Source: Campylobacteraceae bacterium
Lineage (GTDB): Bacteria; Campylobacterota; Campylobacteria; Campylobacterales; Sulfurovaceae
NCBI GenBank assembly: GCA_027083075.1
Contig: JALWQQ010000047.1
Span: 1-8,203, forward strand
Reading direction: 5' to 3'
Length of the DNA: 8,203 nt
Shown: positions 5,744-8,203 of the stretch, piece after piece
Position numbering within the stretch: the stretch's first letter is position 1
Layout of the letters: every line of letters begins with the position of its first letter
The notes under the pieces: generated by a model
Databases searched by the model: none
Told to the model about the DNA's origin: nothing
What the model saw: only the letters and a program-made list of their open reading frames with translations
Translations under genes and position numbers: made by a program

Positions 5744-5971
5744 TTAAATCTTCGGTGTTTCGAGCTCTTGCACTAAGAGTTCGATCTCCTCTTCGTAGTC
5801 GTGTAGTTGCTTGGCAAGTCTTAAGTAGGCCTTGAGTAGATCCTTGGGATCGTTGTCCACGGCGATATCGATGCCGGCTTCCTTGAGATCATTAACGATA
5901 AAGTCGGCAAACGCCTCTTCCAAAGAGATATTGTAACGCGTGCCTCCCACCGTGATACCGAGTGCTCTCAT
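5744..5971 (-). CDS. Conserved small protein, 75 aa, ZapA-like layout
   Basis: I do not recognise this family with certainty. The N-terminal part, GITVGGTRYNISLEEAF, predicts a short beta hairpin followed by a helix; the middle (NDPKDLLKAYLRLAKQLHDY) and the end (EEEIELLVQELE) predict a long helix that could form a coiled coil. This layout, a small beta region then a long helical tail, resembles the cell division protein ZapA, but I see no diagnostic motif. AAGGGAG (5978-5984) six bases before the ATG supports the start. It follows the coiled-coil gene by 30 bp and is probably co-transcribed with it. From memory, C. jejuni has small genes in the matching place beside uvrB and priA. There is no signal peptide, so it is probably cytoplasmic. 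Confidence 0.8.
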   Translation of the reverse strand: MRALGITVGGTRYNISLEEAFADFIVNDLKEAGIDIAVDNDPKDLLKAYLRLAKQLHDYEEEIELLVQELETPKI

Positions 5972-6001
5972 GGCAAACTCCCTTCTGTCGCTTAACTATC
6001 T

Positions 6002-6274
6002 CTACTCCGCCAAAAGTGCTTCTACCTGCGCGACGATCTTCTCGATCTCTTCATCTTTATCGCTCAACTCTCGACGCAACTGCGCCAACTCCTCTTGGCA
6101 CGCCTCGTAGCGCTTCTGTGCCGCTTCGAGTGCGACTTTGAGCGTTTGGTTCTCCTCAAGTGCACTTGCCGCATCGGCGATCTGTTCCTTAAACCCTTCA
6201 TTAACCTGCTTGAGCTTTGCGTATGCCTCTTTTAAAGCATTGATACGCTTTTGCAGCTTCTCTAAAGCATTCAC
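6002..6274 (-). CDS. Small coiled-coil protein, 90 aa
   Basis: The protein is almost wholly predicted coiled coil: residues 1-88 are rich in Leu, Ala, Glu, Lys and Gln with hydrophobics spaced 3-4 apart (LEKLQKRINALKEAYAKLK; later LRRELSDKDEEIEKIVAQV). It has a single Cys and no membrane segment or signal peptide. The start is a GTG at 6274 with GAGGAG (6281-6286) six bases upstream; an ATG just before it is out of frame and meets TGA at once. It is the first gene of the minus-strand run and is followed 30 bp later by the 75-aa protein. A ZapB-like or other scaffold role is possible but rests only on shape and on its neighbour. Confidence 0.82.
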   Translation of the reverse strand: MNALEKLQKRINALKEAYAKLKQVNEGFKEQIADAASALEENQTLKVALEAAQKRYEACQEELAQLRRELSDKDEEIEKIVAQVEALLAE

Positions 6275-6306
6275 TCCATTCTCCTCAATAATGCATTACC
6301 GTGTGA

Positions 6307-6313
6307 TATAATA
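6307..6313. promoter_or_regulatory. Symmetric -10 element, possibly bidirectional
   Basis: The plus strand reads TATAAT at 6307-6312. The overlapping minus strand reads TATTAT (6313-6308). Both are suitable -10 boxes: the plus one faces the four-helix-bundle gene and uvrB, the minus one the coiled-coil gene, whose start is 34 bases away. No -35 is clear on either side. A near-symmetric -10 can in principle direct transcription both ways. Confidence 0.5.
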
Positions 6314-6321
6314 GCGAAAGA

Positions 6322-6356
6322 ATTAGAAATTAGAAATTAGAGATTAAAAATTGAAG
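6322..6356 (+). repeat. Heptanucleotide array, ATTAGAA type, 5 units
   Basis: Five 7-bp units read ATTAGAA, ATTAGAA, ATTAGAG, ATTAAAA, ATTGAAG. The first three put TAG in each of the three plus frames in turn, so this block is not coding. The last unit supplies the GAAGG (6353-6357) ribosome binding site of the next gene. It is the left, directly oriented partner of the inverted block at 6764-6791; 16 bases match exactly. Confidence 0.85.
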
Positions 6357-6363
6357 GTACGCG

Positions 6364-6729
6364 GTGGAACAAAAAAATCTTTTATACGATAAAAGTTATG
6401 CTTTTTCGATTTGTATCGTAAAACTGTCGCAATATCTTTCAAAAGAGAAAAAAGAGTTTATACTCGGTAAACAAATTATGCGTTCGGGGACTGCGATATG
6501 TGCACTCGTAAGCGAGTCGAAATTTGCACAATCGCGCGCGGATTTTCAAAACAAGCTCATGGTAGCGCTCAAAGAGGCAAACGAAACGCGATATTGGATC
6601 GACCTGCTGCACGATACCGACTATATTACCGCGCCGATGCACGATAGCCTTATGAGCGACTGCAAAAAGATAACGGCTCTACTTGTCTCGATCACTAAAA
6701 CCATAAAGAGCAAGGAGAGCGCCAAATGA
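6364..6729 (+). CDS. Four-helix-bundle protein, 23S rRNA intervening-sequence (S23) family
   Basis: This 121-residue, largely helical protein has the S23/IVP signature: KSYAFSICIVKLSQYL, then LGKQIMRSGTAICALVSE, SRADFQNKLMVALKEANETRYWIDLL, and a C-terminal helix ending in a Lys/Ser-rich tail. These small basic proteins were first found encoded in intervening sequences of 23S rRNA but are also common as stand-alone genes; their biochemical role is not established, and nucleic acid binding by a homo-oligomer is suspected. The start is a GTG at 6364 with GAAGG six bases before it. The gene lies between two inverted heptanucleotide arrays and sits between a divergent promoter and uvrB. No rRNA sequence surrounds it, so it is not inside a 23S gene here. 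Confidence 0.9.
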   Translation: MEQKNLLYDKSYAFSICIVKLSQYLSKEKKEFILGKQIMRSGTAICALVSESKFAQSRADFQNKLMVALKEANETRYWIDLLHDTDYITAPMHDSLMSDCKKITALLVSITKTIKSKESAK

Positions 6730-6763
6730 TACACCCGACTACCTCTTATTTTCGCTTTACACT

Positions 6764-6791
6764 TTCTAATTTCTACTTTCTAATTTCTAAT
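6764..6791 (-). repeat. Heptanucleotide array, ATTAGAA type, inverted, 4 units
   Basis: The plus strand reads TTCTAAT, TTCTACT, TTCTAAT, TTCTAAT; on the minus strand the units are ATTAGAA-type. It lies 34 bp after the four-helix-bundle stop and 20 bp before the uvrB start. It faces the array at 6322-6356, so the two act as inverted ends of a cassette of about 470 bp. Confidence 0.85.
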
Positions 6792-6811
6792 TTTGACAAA
6801 AAGTATTTTCC

Positions 6812-8203
6812 ATGAAAAAATTCGTTGTAAAAAGCCCCTACGCTCCCGCCGGCGATCAGCCCGAAGCGATCGAGACGCTTGCCGGTTCGATCTTGCGCGG
6901 CAACCGCTACCAGACCCTCGAAGGCGTCACCGGTTCGGGCAAGACCTATACGATGGCAAAGATCATCGAGAGAGTGCAGCGCCCGACGCTCATCATGACA
7001 CACAACAAGACGTTGGCGGCGCAGCTCTATAGCGAGTTTAAGCAGTTTTTTCCCGACAACCATGTCGAGTACTTCATCAGCTACTACGACTACTATCAGC
7101 CCGAAGCTTATCTGCCGCGCCAAGATCTCTTTATCGAAAAAGACAGCTCCGTCAACGCCGAACTCGAGCGCCTCAGACTCAGTGCGACGGCCAGTCTGCT
7201 GAGTCATGATGATGTGATCGTCATCGCGTCGGTCTCGGCCAACTACGGTTTGGGCAGTCCCGAAGAGTACCGCTCGATCGTCCAAAAGCTGGTCGTCGGC
7301 GAAGCGTATGATCAGCGTGCGCTGCTGATGCGCTTGGTTGATATGGGCTATAAGCGCAACGACGACTTTTTCGATATCGGCAACTTTCGCGTCAACGGCG
7401 AGATCGTTGATATCTATCCGGCTTATAGCGACGAGATGGCGATACGTGTCGAGTTTTTCGGCGACGAGATCGAAAGCCTCTATCGCTTCAATGCCCTGAC
7501 GGGCGAAAAGGGCGAGGCGCTCAAAGAGACGGTGATCTACTCCGCCAACCAATTTATCGTCGGCAAAGAGAAGCTGGCGCGTGCGATCAAGAGCATCGAA
7601 GAAGAACTATCCGAGCGACTACAGTTTTTTGAAAAAGAGGGGCGCATGGTGGAGTACAATCGCCTCAAGCAGCGTACCGAATTTGATCTTGAGATGTTGG
7701 AGACCACCGGTATTTGCAAAGGCATCGAAAACTATTCGCGTCACCTGACGGGCAAAAAGCCTGGAGAGACGCCCTATTCGCTGCTGGACTACTTCGAAGC
7801 GGCGCATGGCGAGTATCTGGTGATCGTCGATGAGTCGCATGTCAGCCTGCCGCAGTTTCGCGGGATGTATGCCGGAGACCGCAGCCGCAAAGAGGTGCTG
7901 GTCGAATACGGCTTTAGGCTTCCTAGCGCACTTGACAACCGTCCGTTGCGCTTTGAGGAGTATATCGATAAAGCGCCGCACTATCTCTTTGTCTCCGCCA
8001 CACCGGGCGAGATCGAACGAGAACTTAGCGCCGTCGTCGCCGAGCAGGTGGTGCGCCCGACGGGACTGCTTGATCCCGAGATCGAGGTGCGCGATAGCGC
8101 CAATCAGGTCGAAGATCTGCACGATCGCATCAAAGAGGTGATCGCGCGCGGTGAGCGCGTGCTGGTGACGGTACTGACCAAAAAGATGGCCGAAGAGCTG
8201 ACA
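6812..8203 (+). CDS. uvrB: Excinuclease ABC subunit B (UvrB), N-terminal 464 residues
   Basis: UvrB is the damage-verifying ATPase of nucleotide excision repair. It is loaded by UvrA, and then recruits UvrC for incision. The frame is open from the ATG at 6812 to the right edge. Visible parts: [13 protein letters not shown] (8-20), Walker A GVTGSGKT (38-45), motif Ia [11 protein letters not shown] (62-72), the damage-probing beta-hairpin region opening with [12 protein letters not shown] (91-102), [13 protein letters not shown] (141-153), the DESH box (340-343) and FVSATPGE in the second half. Helicase motifs V and VI and the C-terminal UVR domain are outside the window; full length is usually about 650-670 residues. 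The ribosome binding site is weak (A-rich, AAAAG). The usual promoter region directly upstream is taken up by the inverted array and the four-helix-bundle gene. Confidence 0.97.
   Translation, partial: MKKFVVKSPYAPAGDQPEAIETLAGSILRGNRYQTLEGVTGSGKTYTMAKIIERVQRPTLIMTHNKTLAAQLYSEFKQFFPDNHVEYFISYYDYYQPEAYLPRQDLFIEKDSSVNAELERLRLSATASLLSHDDVIVIASVSANYGLGSPEEYRSIVQKLVVGEAYDQRALLMRLVDMGYKRNDDFFDIGNFRVNGEIVDIYPAYSDEMAIRVEFFGDEIESLYRFNALTGEKGEALKETVIYSANQFIVGKEKLARAIKSIEEELSERLQFFEKEGRMVEYNRLKQRTEFDLEMLETTGICKGIENYSRHLTGKKPGETPYSLLDYFEAAHGEYLVIVDESHVSLPQFRGMYAGDRSRKEVLVEYGFRLPSALDNRPLRFEEYIDKAPHYLFVSATPGEIERELSAVVAEQVVRPTGLLDPEIEVRDSANQVEDLHDRIKEVIARGERVLVTVLTKKMAEELT

Noticed and set aside
6364..6729. 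Intervening sequence inside a 23S rRNA gene
   Set aside because: The protein family fits, but both sides are protein-coding genes and no rRNA sequence is seen.
6322..6791. Diversity-generating retroelement with an Avd-like protein
   Set aside because: The four-helix-bundle fold is shared with Avd, but there is no reverse transcriptase and no template/variable repeat pair in the window.
6773..7552. Long minus-strand open frame of 259 codons
   Set aside because: It lies wholly antisense to uvrB, has an Asp/Val/Leu-rich composition typical of a shadow frame, and shows no family motif.
7619..8122. Minus-strand open frame of 167 codons
   Set aside because: Antisense to the well-supported uvrB coding sequence and without recognisable domains.

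Overview
The window looks like a piece of a Campylobacterota (epsilonproteobacterial) chromosome, most likely a Sulfurimonas/Sulfurovum-type free-living relative. The reasons are the gene order uvrB / two small conserved proteins / pseudopilin genes / priA / ispG (which, from memory, resembles the Campylobacter jejuni Cj0680c-Cj0686 neighbourhood), the short PriA without room for a normal winged-helix domain, and promoters recognised by their -10 box alone. Taxonomy is inference; no rRNA is present.

Layout. Nearly everything from 1 to 6274 is on the minus strand and reads right to left: a 90-aa coiled-coil protein, a 75-aa conserved protein, three type II/IV pseudopilin genes, priA (replication restart helicase), a DUF4258/DUF2283 toxin-antitoxin-like pair, ispG (isoprenoid MEP pathway) and the first 31 codons of dnaB (replicative helicase), which runs off the left edge. 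On the plus strand, from 6307 rightwards, lie a four-helix-bundle (23S rRNA intervening-sequence, S23) protein gene and the first 464 codons of uvrB (excision repair), which runs off the right edge.

The unusual content is a family of degenerate 7-bp tandem repeats (units such as ATTAGAA, ATTAGGA, GTGAGGA, GTGAAGA, GTGAATA). There are eight blocks: 119-146, 261-295, 320-340, 1939-1966, 3512-3560, 3578-3612, 6322-6356 and 6764-6791. One pair lies in frame inside priA and adds about 40 residues to an interdomain linker. Another pair, in inverted orientation, brackets the four-helix-bundle gene like a cassette inserted between a promoter and uvrB. At four intergenic blocks the purine-rich strand is followed closely by a perfect or near-perfect small hairpin, suggesting a composite element of array plus hairpin.

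Expression. A terminator ends the priA transcript. An extended -10 promoter then lies so close to the DUF4258 start codon that its mRNA is predicted to be leaderless. DUF4258, DUF2283 and ispG are tightly packed (ATGA overlap, then a gap of 0-12 bases), so the essential ispG gene appears to be expressed from the toxin-antitoxin-like promoter. The pseudopilin genes have their own candidate -10 boxes. A symmetric TATAATA element at 6307-6313 could fire both ways, towards the coiled-coil gene and towards the four-helix-bundle/uvrB side.
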